Positions 7,897-17,268 are shown, counted from the stretch's first letter. The stretch: 64,000 bases of DNA from DUPQ01 sp022706885 (GCA_022706885.1 JAKJBR010000005.1:5732-69731), one strand, 5' to 3'. Program-made: numbers and translations. The notes: generated by a model not told the origin, from the sequence alone.

Positions 7897-10020
7897 TCAG
7901 ATATGCTCTTTCAGTGCTTCCACCGCGTTATATATCCATATGCCCGCATGAGCTGCAAAACCGTGATTTAACGATGCACCGTCGGTCTTATTCTCCCACA
8001 ATGTACCGGTTCTTTCGGCCATGTACTTGAAAAATCCTACCGATTCGTTTAACAACTGTTTATACAACCCCTGTTCGGTTAACAGTTCCATTCTAAGATA
8101 TGTACCTACGAAAGCATTTGCCGGATATATTTCCGGATGCAATTTCTTTTCCACTCTGTCCGGTCCGAAATCCTTGACAAGGGTTTTCCATAACTTCGGA
8201 TATTTCTTCTTTGTTGCCGTTTTTGTAAAGAATGCGTAATACTGGCACACTTCCGTGCGTTCGTGCGAAACTTCAAGCACATCATTCTTAAATACCATGC
8301 GGTCACGGAAAAACTCCCCGTCATATGACAGTTCTCTTATCTTCTTTCTGATACCATCCGCCTGCACCAGCTTATCTTTGTCATCATACAGTTGTGATAC
8401 CCTTTCCAACATCAATGCATAAAGCATATTGGTCGGGAAATTCACATCCTGCACCAGTTTATTGGCAAAAGACCATTCCACGAAAACCCATTTTTCCAGA
8501 TTCTGCAAAAGACCGTCTTTATTCAGAAATCTTTCGAAATATTCCAACAAAGCATATATCTTCGGTTTAAATGCGGCAACCATATGAATATCATTACTTC
8601 TCTCTTTGTACTCATACAGCTGCAGTACAAACCACATTGCCCAGTTGGGTATGAAGTTTTTGTTTACATGGTCGGCAGGATAGCACATGGGAATCATGCC
8701 TTCGGGAAGGGAAGGATAAGATTCGGGAAGAAGGAAATTTTCCAAAAAGTTCTTCTCAATCAACGATTTACCCGTAAGGAAATATTCCACTCTGGATGCA
8801 AAGAAACTGTCACACAGCCACCCCGCTCTTTCTCTTGAAGGGCAGTCCATGAATATGTCCAGTGCATTTTGTCTGTAAGTTTCCACAGCCGCATCAAATA
8901 TTTTTTTAAGGTCGGGATCGGTTGTATCAATAGCCTTATCTACAGGCGCATGCTTGTATTCAATCATATGTAAAGAACAGATACGTGCCCTACCTCTGAA
9001 CATTACGACATTTAAGTATTTCATACTGACCGGTTCGAAAAACACCAAATTGTATTCACCCGGCTCCAGAACATATTTATTTACCCATAAGCCGTGTATG
9101 CGAATGGGATCGGGTACCCCGTTTATGAGCATCTCATCATAAATCATCAAAAACTCACAGGTTTCTTCGCAGACAATACGGAAAGATATAAAGCCGGTGG
9201 CTTCTCTTTCAAACTCATAAACGGCATATTCGCTTTCGCTTAAGCAAATACCGTTACTTATATCGGTTTCTACGGCATTAGCGGTATCATACTCAATCTG
9301 CTGTATTCTCTCATTTATATTCTCATCCAACTCTTCCGTTTTATACTGCTTATAGTCAGGATTATCTATTTTCAGATGCCAGGGCAGTCTGTATGTTTCG
9401 GGTTTACAAGGTTTATGTTTACCTACGACGGCATTATCCATAGGACACAACTTTTCATATTCGGGATACAGTACATTTCTGGTTATATATTCCTTCTTAC
9501 CGGACATCTCCAGACTTACCTGATGAGTATTCACGCCGGTCATCCAGTCGCGGGAATCGGAAGCTAATACATAAGACTCCACAAAGCCCCTCTGGTATGT
9601 GTATCTTTGTACCTTTTTCAGGTAATCATCTAAAAGATATGCAAAAAATCCCTTAACTCCGGTAGCTGCAACCACGTCATTATCGCAAACTATTTCACAG
9701 GTCAGAAAAGACGGTTGATCCAGGAAGGAATATGCGTTTATACAATAACCCCATACTATAACGGCAACATCGTTTATGTCTTTGTTAAGATAAGAAGTTA
9801 TATCAATCTCATCCACCCTGTAATATCCGCGTGCCGCTCTTGCGGGACCTGCAGCCGCAAAAGTTTTGTTGACATATATCTGATAAGCGGTACTGCAGGC
9901 AAGATTAACCGATGTTTTACCTTTACCTGCTTGTGCGTAAAAACCCATCCTTATATTCATTCCATTTTGCAGTCCGGCTGCCCACACGGGCTCGGCCTGT
10001 TTAAAAATATATCGCTCCAT
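7897..10020 (-). CDS. GH78-like alpha-L-rhamnosidase family glycosidase
   Basis: Large glycosidase of 707 residues with beta-sandwich N-terminal modules (about 1-330) and a C-terminal (alpha/alpha)6 barrel. The barrel shows DCPSRERAGWLCDS, corresponding to the conserved acid-rich loop of GH78 enzymes, and a terminal GTLWENKTDGASLNHGF segment typical of the family. There is no signal peptide, so it likely cuts imported oligosaccharides in the cytoplasm. GGAGG lies 5 nt before the ATG. It is divergent from the lipoprotein gene. Exact sugar specificity cannot be read from sequence. Confidence 0.8.
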   Translation of the reverse strand: MERYIFKQAEPVWAAGLQNGMNIRMGFYAQAGKGKTSVNLACSTAYQIYVNKTFAAAGPARAARGYYRVDEIDITSYLNKDINDVAVIVWGYCINAYSFLDQPSFLTCEIVCDNDVVAATGVKGFFAYLLDDYLKKVQRYTYQRGFVESYVLASDSRDWMTGVNTHQVSLEMSGKKEYITRNVLYPEYEKLCPMDNAVVGKHKPCKPETYRLPWHLKIDNPDYKQYKTEELDENINERIQQIEYDTANAVETDISNGICLSESEYAVYEFEREATGFISFRIVCEETCEFLMIYDEMLINGVPDPIRIHGLWVNKYVLEPGEYNLVFFEPVSMKYLNVVMFRGRARICSLHMIEYKHAPVDKAIDTTDPDLKKIFDAAVETYRQNALDIFMDCPSRERAGWLCDSFFASRVEYFLTGKSLIEKNFLENFLLPESYPSLPEGMIPMCYPADHVNKNFIPNWAMWFVLQLYEYKERSNDIHMVAAFKPKIYALLEYFERFLNKDGLLQNLEKWVFVEWSFANKLVQDVNFPTNMLYALMLERVSQLYDDKDKLVQADGIRKKIRELSYDGEFFRDRMVFKNDVLEVSHERTEVCQYYAFFTKTATKKKYPKLWKTLVKDFGPDRVEKKLHPEIYPANAFVGTYLRMELLTEQGLYKQLLNESVGFFKYMAERTGTLWENKTDGASLNHGFAAHAGIWIYNAVEALKEHI

Positions 10021-10085
10021 ATTTGCCTCCGTGATGTGTATAATTTAACATATTTTCGCTATGATAACAAACGGCGCCGCTTTTC

Positions 10086-10114
10086 TTGACAATAAAAACT
10101 TTACAATATATTGT
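10086..10114 (+). promoter_or_regulatory. Promoter of the lipoprotein-ABC operon
   Basis: TTGACA (10086-10091), 17 nt, TATTGT (10109-10114). It precedes the lipoprotein start at 10165 by about 50 nt. Confidence 0.5.
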
Positions 10115-10164
10115 ATTATATAAGTTGTATACTCTGTAAAAACACATTAAAAAGGTTCGAAACC

Positions 10165-11343
10165 ATGTCAAAGAAGATAGTTATACTTATATTATTCGCT
10201 CTTATTGCATCTTTATTTACATCCTGCAATTGCTCTTATGTTCCGGAAAGTGATTCACATAATACTGAAAGCTCATTTTCTATAACAAGCAACTCCGACA
10301 ATGAAAAACCTGAAGAATACTACACGGCTTTCAGACAGGGAGAATCCTCTGTTTCATTATATCTTGTAACCCCCTACGGCATGTACATGAATATCAGAAA
10401 GTATATCTATTACTCGGAAAAAGGAAATACCGAATATATAAAACTGTGCAACAAACCCGCCTGTAATCACAGCACGGAAGACTGTAACGCATATACAGGC
10501 GCTTATCAAATAGGTTATTACAAAGATAAAATATACTATATATCCAGAAGAGATTATTATGTCAACACACTGAACTGTATGAATATGGACGGAACAAATC
10601 ATAAAGAAATTAAAGTCCTGAACAATTCTTGCTTTAGTACTTTCGGCTATTTCCATAACGGATACTTCTATTATATTATCGGCACTCCCGGAGTTCAAGC
10701 AATCGGCGTTACAAACGATGACAACAACCTATACAGAGTTAAGGTTGATGATAATTCAAAACCGGAGGTTGTACTTACGGACGATATTATATTTAATATA
10801 CAAAGATTCATTGTTGTAGATGATATTATATATCTGACAGTTTATAAACAGGATACTACAGCAGAATGCTTTTTATACTCATACTCCTGTAAAACAGGTG
10901 CATTGACAAAGATTGCGGACAACTGGTCCGGTAACGGTTTTTGGGGAAAGCATTACGGATATTGCTATCTGACGAATGAAGGGATATATAAGTACAATGT
11001 TGAAACAGGTGAAGTCACATTGGAAAAGGCAATTAAATTTGATAATCACGGGTACTGCGGAGCAAGATTTTACCCCGACTACATATATTTAATACATAAT
11101 CGCAATGATGATTATCGAGCACTGCGTGAGCAGGACTTGGTTTTGTATATATATAATTGGGATTATGAGATTATAGAAACCGTTTTGTTGGATTTTATTA
11201 ATAAGGGCAAAATAGGAAATTTTATTACAGATGTCGGCAATTACATTATATTTGCATCCGATATGGATAATAAACCGGATTACTATATAGATAAATCCGA
11301 GATAGGAACCGATAAGTTTACGTTTCATAAGATAGAGAATTAG
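10165..11343 (+). CDS. DUF5050-like beta-propeller lipoprotein
   Basis: Surface lipoprotein of 392 residues. The signal is KKIVILILFALIASLFTSC with lipobox Cys 21. A Ser/Glu/Asp-rich linker leads into repeated beta-strand units typical of DUF5050-like propellers. The segment LCNKPACNHSTEDCNAY is a Cys-rich motif I associate with such Lachnospiraceae-type proteins. AAAGG lies 9 nt before the chosen ATG; the frame is open upstream to 10111 but that would hide the signal peptide. It heads an apparent operon with an ABC ATPase and permease, 28 nt away, and may be an extracellular sensor or binding partner; the ligand is unknown. Confidence 0.75.
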   Translation: MSKKIVILILFALIASLFTSCNCSYVPESDSHNTESSFSITSNSDNEKPEEYYTAFRQGESSVSLYLVTPYGMYMNIRKYIYYSEKGNTEYIKLCNKPACNHSTEDCNAYTGAYQIGYYKDKIYYISRRDYYVNTLNCMNMDGTNHKEIKVLNNSCFSTFGYFHNGYFYYIIGTPGVQAIGVTNDDNNLYRVKVDDNSKPEVVLTDDIIFNIQRFIVVDDIIYLTVYKQDTTAECFLYSYSCKTGALTKIADNWSGNGFWGKHYGYCYLTNEGIYKYNVETGEVTLEKAIKFDNHGYCGARFYPDYIYLIHNRNDDYRALREQDLVLYIYNWDYEIIETVLLDFINKGKIGNFITDVGNYIIFASDMDNKPDYYIDKSEIGTDKFTFHKIEN

Positions 11344-11371
11344 TTATGGCAGGTAATGAAAGGAGCTTCAT

Positions 11372-12106
11372 ATGGAACTTTATATAGAGAATCTTTCCAA
11401 GTACTACGGAGAGAAACTTGCTCTGGACAAATTCACTTATACCTTTAAGGAAGGAACATATGCGATATTAGGTCCCAACGGTGCGGGAAAAAGCACCCTT
11501 ATGCACCTTATAACCGACAACATATCCCGCTCGGGCGGACAGATATTTTATGACGGTAAGGATATATTGCAGTTGGGCAGATCCTTCAGAAAAAAGATAG
11601 GATTTATGCCTCAGTCACAGGGCATGTATGACCAGATGAGTGCCAAAGGTTTTTTAAGTTACATGGCGGAAATAAAAGGGATACCTAAAAAAGAAGCAAG
11701 AGGTGTTATTAATGAGCTTTTGTCCGTTGTCAATCTTTCCGATGTAGGTCATAAGAAGCTTTCTTCCTTCTCGGGAGGTATGCGTCAAAGAATACTTTTA
11801 GCGCAGGCCTTACTGGGTAAACCGGACATACTGATGCTCGATGAACCTACAGCCGGATTGGATCCCGAGGAAAGGGTAAGAATAAGGACATATATAGGTA
11901 ATCTTGCCGCATCAAAAATAGTACTCATAACCACCCATATTACATCCGATGTGGAATCCATAGCCGATTATGTAATATTCATGAAAAACGGACGCATAGA
12001 AGCTTCGGGAAAACCCGAACGAATACTTAAAGAAACTTGCTCTGAAAACATGGAAGAAGCATATCTGAAGATAATACATACAGAGGGGCAAAATGCGGGA
12101 ACTTAA
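11372..12106 (+). CDS. ABC transporter ATP-binding protein
   Basis: ATPase of 244 residues for an ABC-2 type transporter. Walker A GPNGAGKST (about 34-42), signature SGGMRQR, Walker B ILMLDEPTAGLDP and the H-loop TTH are all present. AAAGGAG lies 6 nt before the ATG. It overlaps the following permease gene by 14 nt, indicating coupled translation. The substrate is unknown; the neighbouring lipoprotein suggests a cell-envelope or peptide export role. Confidence 0.9.
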   Translation: MELYIENLSKYYGEKLALDKFTYTFKEGTYAILGPNGAGKSTLMHLITDNISRSGGQIFYDGKDILQLGRSFRKKIGFMPQSQGMYDQMSAKGFLSYMAEIKGIPKKEARGVINELLSVVNLSDVGHKKLSSFSGGMRQRILLAQALLGKPDILMLDEPTAGLDPEERVRIRTYIGNLAASKIVLITTHITSDVESIADYVIFMKNGRIEASGKPERILKETCSENMEEAYLKIIHTEGQNAGT

Positions 12107-14426
12107 GCGAATCATAGTATCAAAAACCAATATTGTCTGTATAGCTTTTCTGATATTTATGAATGTCTTTATCTTTTTCTGGGAATCAACACCCAAAGGA
12201 GATATATGCACATTACCGGAATATACCGACCGCTATATCGAAGTATTGAATACCTGCAAAGGCATGGATAATGAAGAAGGCATCAATTATCTGAACAATC
12301 TGAAGAAATTATCGGAAGGAACGGTATTAATTCCCCGTTGGTTATACAGCAAGGATATGGAATACAAGGAAGAAGCTTCCGGTTTTTATTACAAAAAATA
12401 CGGCGAGCAGATGATAAAAGACATAGAAAGCGGCAAGATTGACACTTCGGAACAAGCGGTTAAGAAAGCATATGTTACCATTGAAGTATGCAATATACTT
12501 ATCGAGAAGATAAATCATCTGACAGAATACCCCGAATATATCAAAACAATAAGCGAAAATGCCGAGAATATGAAATCGGTAAGCATTTTTTCCGATCCGA
12601 ATTCCTTTTCCTACAGGAATATTATTAAAACAGTAGAGGATTTTTCCAAGATACATATTACCGAACTGTCATTGGCTAATGACCTTGCGGTCAATGCCCT
12701 GTTTACCGACAGTATCTCCGATTACAGCATTCTGGCATACATTATCTTCATAGTCCTGCTCATGATTCAGGAACGTAAAAAAGGCCTCTGGCCGCTTGTA
12801 TATGCCTATCCTGAGGGAAGAGCAAGGCTTGCAATCAAAAGAGTTGCTATATTGCTTGTCTGTTCGGTCATTGCAACGGTATTTCTTGTAGGTTCAAGAT
12901 TCTTAACCGCAGCAATAGTGTATAGAGGGTTCGGAGATATGTCCAGGCCTATACAATCCATGAGCTTGTTTCAGGGTGTATCACAGCCTTTTACCGTAGG
13001 CGGTTTTATACTGAACTTCTTCCTGTTTAAGATTATAGGGACATGGGTGATATCGCTGATACTCTACTTTATGATGCTGGCTATATCCAATACTTCATTG
13101 GCAGTTGCAGTAACCTCTCTGTTTTTGGGAACCGAGTATACACTGTTCGCTTTAATACCGGACAGTTATGCAATTGCCGTTTTGAGGTTTATAAACATAT
13201 TTGCATTGATAAATTACAACAGGATATATATGAGGTATCTCAATATTAATATAAATGAGTATCCCGTAAACGGACAAACTCTTACAACATATATGATACC
13301 CGTAGCAATGATTCTTTTTGCAACGGGGTGTATCATTATTCATCATAAGAAGAAACCTTTTTCCACTCCCAATCCTTTACTTAAACTGTACGATAAAATA
13401 CTTAAACTCCGTGCCGGATTGTCCGATCGTTTCCGGTTGTTCTTTGCTGAGCTTCATAAAACACTGTGGATACAAAAAGGAGCTTTTGTTATTATCGTTC
13501 TTTTATTATGGGCAATATTTGCTTCTGAAGCACCACCGCTAAATGTGTCGGAGTATGACGGAAACCTGGTATATTTCGAGAATATGTTTACAGGAGAAGT
13601 TACCGAAGAAACGCTAACTAAAATTGATGAAGAAACGGTTATTGCATATGAGGAACTGGCAAAGGAAAGCTTATACGGAGCCACAAAAGTACAATATCTT
13701 TCCATGATTAAAGCCGAAGCCCTGGCTAAAAAAGGCACGGGTTTGTGGATAATGGACAGTACAATATATGATGCACTGCTGAACAGAAATGTTGAGGGTT
13801 ATCAAAGAAAAACCGGGTTGATAGCCATATTATTCACAACGGTTATGACAGCCGGCATATTCGCTTATGAGCATCAGCAGAAAATGAAATATCTCTTATG
13901 CAGTACCGACAGAGGAAGAACCATACTCGTGCGTAATAAGACATTAATTGCTTGTATAATGACATGTGCGGTATGGCTTATCGTTTACGGATTTGAAATA
14001 CGTAATGCAGTAAAAATTTACGGAAGTCTTCATTCACTATCCGCTCCCGTTCAAAGCTTCATGAGTGAGTTTCCTTACAAAATGTCCGTATTGTCCTTCC
14101 TTATACTTATCTATCTTCTCAGACTTCTTGTACTTCTGTCGATGACATTTATGATACTGTTGTTGTCCAATCTCAGTAACAGAGCAAATGCTGCCGTTAT
14201 AACATCATTGGCGGTTTTCTCTTTACCTGCCGCCATAGTCATAATGGGTGGAAATATTATGGAGTACTTTTCCGTGGTAAAACTGCTTTCTCCGCAGGAA
14301 AATATGCCTTCATTAATTCTAAGTTACACACTGTGCTTTATACCGGGTATAATAGCATTGATTGCAAATACCCTTATATGGAAAGGAATAAGATATGAAA
14401 ATAACAATAGCAAACGATTCATATAA
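12093..14426 (+). CDS. Large ABC-2 type permease
   Basis: Membrane protein of 777 residues with two repeats of the same plan: an N-terminal helix, a long extracytoplasmic loop, then a block of about six helices. The first begins near residue 10 (VCIAFLIFMNVFIFF) with helices from 215 to 430. The second begins near 465 (FVIIVLLLWAIFA) with helices from 575 to 765. This looks like a fused pair of ABC-2 permease halves. It overlaps the ATPase gene by 14 nt upstream and the glycerate kinase gene by 32 nt downstream. The substrate is unknown. Confidence 0.8.
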   Translation: MRELKRIIVSKTNIVCIAFLIFMNVFIFFWESTPKGDICTLPEYTDRYIEVLNTCKGMDNEEGINYLNNLKKLSEGTVLIPRWLYSKDMEYKEEASGFYYKKYGEQMIKDIESGKIDTSEQAVKKAYVTIEVCNILIEKINHLTEYPEYIKTISENAENMKSVSIFSDPNSFSYRNIIKTVEDFSKIHITELSLANDLAVNALFTDSISDYSILAYIIFIVLLMIQERKKGLWPLVYAYPEGRARLAIKRVAILLVCSVIATVFLVGSRFLTAAIVYRGFGDMSRPIQSMSLFQGVSQPFTVGGFILNFFLFKIIGTWVISLILYFMMLAISNTSLAVAVTSLFLGTEYTLFALIPDSYAIAVLRFINIFALINYNRIYMRYLNININEYPVNGQTLTTYMIPVAMILFATGCIIIHHKKKPFSTPNPLLKLYDKILKLRAGLSDRFRLFFAELHKTLWIQKGAFVIIVLLLWAIFASEAPPLNVSEYDGNLVYFENMFTGEVTEETLTKIDEETVIAYEELAKESLYGATKVQYLSMIKAEALAKKGTGLWIMDSTIYDALLNRNVEGYQRKTGLIAILFTTVMTAGIFAYEHQQKMKYLLCSTDRGRTILVRNKTLIACIMTCAVWLIVYGFEIRNAVKIYGSLHSLSAPVQSFMSEFPYKMSVLSFLILIYLLRLLVLLSMTFMILLLSNLSNRANAAVITSLAVFSLPAAIVIMGGNIMEYFSVVKLLSPQENMPSLILSYTLCFIPGIIALIANTLIWKGIRYENNNSKRFI

Positions 14427-15525
14427 AGGGTGCATGAGTGCCATAGCATGTTGCGACATAATGGCAAAAGCTTTAAATGACGCTATGCCTGAATGCAGTG
14501 TAAATAAATATCCCATGGCTGACGGCGGTGAAGGCACAACCGACTGCCTTGTTTTTGCAACCGAAGGACGTAAAGAGTATGTTACCGTAAACGGGGTTTT
14601 CGGAAATAAAATGACCGGATTCTTCGGAATACTGGGCGATAATGAAACTGCCGTTATAGAATCGGCATGTGCATCGGGTATTCAGGGAATACCGAAAAAC
14701 AGATTGGACCCCATGAGAGCGTCATCATACGGTACGGGGCAGCTGATAAGGGCGGCTCTGGAAAGAGGCTATAAAAAGATAATAGTTGGTTTCGGAGGCA
14801 CTGCTGTTTCCGACGGCGGAATGGGTGCATTAGCCGCATTGGGCATGGTGTTTTATGATAAAAACAAGTCAATTCTCTCCCCTTCAGGTGCTGCAATGAC
14901 AGCTGTTGTAAGCATTGACTCATCAAATGTTATTAAAGAATTGAAAGACGCACATATTGAATTTGCCTGTGATGTGGAGAATGTATACCACGGAAAAGAA
15001 GGAGCGGCATATATATTTTCTCCTCAAAAGGGAGCCACAAAAGAACAGGTTATAGAACTTGATGCAGGGTTGCAGAATCTTGCTGAAGTTTTTAAAAAAC
15101 AACTGAATAAAGATATATCGAATATTCCCGGAGCAGGTGCCGCGGGAGGTCTGGCAGGAGGTCTTATGACTGTCTGTAAACCGGTTATAAAAAGCGGATT
15201 CGATGTTATCTTAAGTTATACCGATTTAGAAGAAGCCATAAAGGACAGCGATATAGTTATAACCGGAGAAGGACATACCGATTCACAGACCGTTTACGGC
15301 AAGCTACCCATGAGAGTGGGAATGCTCTCAAAGAAGTACAATAAGCCGGTAATATGCATATCGGGTGCAATATCCAAAGATGCCGAAGTATTGAAAGATT
15401 ACGGTATTACTGCCCTGTTTTCCATAAGCAGAGGCCCCATAAGTCTTAAAGATTCAATGCGTGACAGCGAAAACCTTCTGTATCTTAAGACTTTTAATAT
15501 TGCAGGTTTACTTAAGTTATTGTAA
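14395..15525 (+). CDS. glxK: Glycerate kinase, GarK/GlxK family
   Basis: Phosphorylates D-glycerate (GarK-type enzymes give 2-phosphoglycerate), feeding it into glycolysis. The 376-residue length is normal. Family motifs are NDSYKG near the start, YPMADGGEGTTD (about 41-52), GFGGTAVSDGG and ITGEGHTDSQT. AAAGGAATAAG precedes the ATG, which lies inside the 3' end of the permease gene (32-nt overlap, different frame). Glycerate can arise from sugar-acid catabolism such as that proposed for the operon at 30 kb; that link is inference. Confidence 0.93.
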   Translation: MKITIANDSYKGCMSAIACCDIMAKALNDAMPECSVNKYPMADGGEGTTDCLVFATEGRKEYVTVNGVFGNKMTGFFGILGDNETAVIESACASGIQGIPKNRLDPMRASSYGTGQLIRAALERGYKKIIVGFGGTAVSDGGMGALAALGMVFYDKNKSILSPSGAAMTAVVSIDSSNVIKELKDAHIEFACDVENVYHGKEGAAYIFSPQKGATKEQVIELDAGLQNLAEVFKKQLNKDISNIPGAGAAGGLAGGLMTVCKPVIKSGFDVILSYTDLEEAIKDSDIVITGEGHTDSQTVYGKLPMRVGMLSKKYNKPVICISGAISKDAEVLKDYGITALFSISRGPISLKDSMRDSENLLYLKTFNIAGLLKLL

Positions 15526-15538
15526 TATATACAGGCAC

Positions 15539-15615
<77 letters not shown>

Positions 15616-15629
15616 GTATCATCCCGCAC

Positions 15630-15657
15630 AAAGTGCCATTTTGGCACTTTTATTTTT
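15630..15657 (+). terminator. Terminator of tRNA-Val
   Basis: Stem AAAGTGCCA/TGGCACTTT (9 bp) with a 3-nt loop, then TATTTTT. The core is repeated at 15664-15680. Confidence 0.8.
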
Positions 15658-15663
15658 CGCATT

Positions 15664-15684
15664 AGTGCCATTTTGGCACTTTTT
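15664..15684 (+). repeat. Second copy of the AGTGCCA inverted repeat, possible operator
   Basis: AGTGCCA-TTT-TGGCACT is identical to the core of the tRNA terminator 34 nt upstream and is followed by TTTT. It lies 4 nt before the -35 box of the toxin-antitoxin promoter, and a half site GGTGCCA falls inside that promoter's spacer. It may be a second terminator, a binding site for the HTH domain of the antitoxin, or both. Confidence 0.5.
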
Positions 15685-15687
15685 CTA

Positions 15688-15716
15688 TTGACATTAAGGT
15701 GCCAGTAATTTAAAAT
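15688..15716 (+). promoter_or_regulatory. Promoter of the mntA-hepT operon
   Basis: TTGACA (15688-15693), 17 nt, TAAAAT (15711-15716). The spacer holds GGTGCCA, a half site of the upstream inverted repeats, which suggests autoregulation. Confidence 0.7.
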
Positions 15717-15735
15717 GATGCTGAGGTGATGTTAA

Positions 15736-16206
15736 ATGACTATAAAACAAATGCGACAGGATAAAGGCTTGACACAGCAAAAATGTGCTGATTATCTTCA
15801 GATTCCCCTTCGCACATACAAAAGATATGAATCGGATGAGAGTAAAATCAAAGCTATTAAGCACCGATATATTAAAGAACGCATAGCTGAATACGGATTT
15901 ATAGATGAGGAACACGGTATATTAACTGTCGAACAGATTAAAGAAATATGCAAAGATGTATTCGCATCTTACGATGTTGAATACTGCTATTTGTTCGGCT
16001 CTTACGCAAAAGGAAAAGCAACGGAAAAAAGTGATGTCGATTTATTAGTATCAGTACCGGTAAATGGAATAAAGTTCTTTGAGTTAGTAGAAAATTTACG
16101 TGAAAATCTGAAAAAGAAAGTTGATTTATTGAATATCACACAGCTTGACAACAATCCTACATTGGTACAGGAAATTTTAAGAGACGGAGTTAGAATATAT
16201 GGATAA
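15736..16206 (+). CDS. mntA: MntA-like antitoxin: HTH fused to minimal nucleotidyltransferase
   Basis: 156 residues with two parts. Residues 1-50 form a Cro/C1-like helix-turn-helix (GLTQQKCADYLQIPLRTYKRYE). Residues 60-156 form a minimal nucleotidyltransferase with the full GSX10DXD motif (Gly88-Ser89, Asp100, Asp102). In type VII systems this enzyme transfers AMP groups to a tyrosine of the HEPN toxin and so silences it. The next gene, overlapping by 8 nt, encodes that toxin. GAGGTGA is the ribosome site. The HTH fusion points to self-repression at the inverted repeats just upstream. Confidence 0.88.
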   Translation: MTIKQMRQDKGLTQQKCADYLQIPLRTYKRYESDESKIKAIKHRYIKERIAEYGFIDEEHGILTVEQIKEICKDVFASYDVEYCYLFGSYAKGKATEKSDVDLLVSVPVNGIKFFELVENLRENLKKKVDLLNITQLDNNPTLVQEILRDGVRIYG

Positions 16207-16531
16207 TATAAAGGATGACACTTATTACATTGAAAAGATTAAGGCGGATTTGAAATTTATCATGGAGAAAACTGCAGGAAAAACAAAAGAGGACATCGGG
16301 AACAATGATTTATTGTTAGATTCCATAATGTTTCGCATTATTCAGATTGCGGAAAACAATTCAAAACTTACCAAAAAATTTAAAGAGGAACATAATGAAG
16401 TTCCTTGGGCTGCAATCAAAGGTATGAGAAATACAATTGTCCACGATTACGGTCGTGTGGATATGCCAATCGTTTATGATACCGTAAATCGTGCCATACC
16501 GAGAATGTATGAAAAACTTAAGGATATATAA
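16199..16531 (+). CDS. hepT: HepT-like HEPN-domain toxin
   Basis: 110-residue all-helical HEPN (DUF86) protein, a predicted RNase toxin. The active motif RX4HXY is intact: Arg77, His82, Tyr84 in RNTIVHDYG. Tyr84 is the residue expected to be AMP-modified by the antitoxin encoded immediately upstream. The ATG lies 8 nt inside the mntA frame, giving coupled translation with the antitoxin made first. It converges with the methyltransferase gene 15 nt away. No obvious defect, so the module may be functional. Confidence 0.88.
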   Translation: MDNIKDDTYYIEKIKADLKFIMEKTAGKTKEDIGNNDLLLDSIMFRIIQIAENNSKLTKKFKEEHNEVPWAAIKGMRNTIVHDYGRVDMPIVYDTVNRAIPRMYEKLKDI

Positions 16532-16546
16532 AGAAGTCAGATACCT

Positions 16547-17218
16547 TTAGTCTCCTCTTTTTCCCATTATTGCTATTGAACAGGGAATAAACCCGTCTAT
16601 GTCAATACATTGAACATCGCAATAGCCGGCATCGATAAAAAACTGTTTATATGACGAAAAGGAAAATTCTTGTTTAAAGTATTTGGTGCCCTTACTTATT
16701 GCTTCGAGAAACACATTCTTTCTTCTTTTTTCCTGTTTGACAATATAGGTTGTGATAATAATCTTACCTTTCGGTTTACACACTCTATCAAGCTCATCTA
16801 AAACTTTGTAAGGATCTTCCAATAAATGAATTACATTGGCTGCAACAACCTTGTTAAAAGTAGCATCGGAAAATTCAAGGTTATTAATGTCCGCAACGGC
16901 AAAAGAAATGTTCTTGTGATTTCTGCAATTAGACTTAGCCGTTTGAATCATATTTTTTGAAAAATCCGTAGCAATCAGCTTCTGACACTTAGGTGCAATG
17001 CTTTTTGTGAGCATGCCGGTACCGCAGGCACACTCCAAGACAATATCGGAAGGCTCAAAAAGATTTTCAATATGATTTCGTAATGCCTTGTGTGTCTTTG
17101 CGTTGATAATATAAACAAAAATATCATAGATACCTGCCACACGATCCCATACCGATGCTTCATTACCCTTGTTTTCGTTTTTTCTCTTTTTATCCTGCAA
17201 ATTTTCTTTCGACTTCAT
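16547..17218 (-). CDS. Class I SAM-dependent methyltransferase
   Basis: 223 residues with the Rossmann methyltransferase fold. Motif I is VLECACGTG (about 60-68), the acidic residue follows in LIATDFS, and motif II/III regions are AVADINNLEF and KGKIIITTY. The N-terminus (about 1-20) is highly charged. It resembles UbiE/small-molecule methyltransferases but the substrate is unknown. GGAAAG lies upstream of the ATG. It has its own promoter with a palindromic site over the predicted start point, so it is probably induced by a ligand or stress. Confidence 0.85.
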   Translation of the reverse strand: MKSKENLQDKKRKNENKGNEASVWDRVAGIYDIFVYIINAKTHKALRNHIENLFEPSDIVLECACGTGMLTKSIAPKCQKLIATDFSKNMIQTAKSNCRNHKNISFAVADINNLEFSDATFNKVVAANVIHLLEDPYKVLDELDRVCKPKGKIIITTYIVKQEKRRKNVFLEAISKGTKYFKQEFSFSSYKQFFIDAGYCDVQCIDIDGFIPCSIAIMGKRGD

Positions 17219-17268
17219 ATCTTTCCGGTTTTACAAAGCAATTGTTCAAAATCACCCATGGGGCTTTA

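Noticed and set aside
8021..9567. Several open frames antisense to the GH78-like gene
   Set aside because: They are shadows of the long coding frame, with no ribosome sites or motifs.
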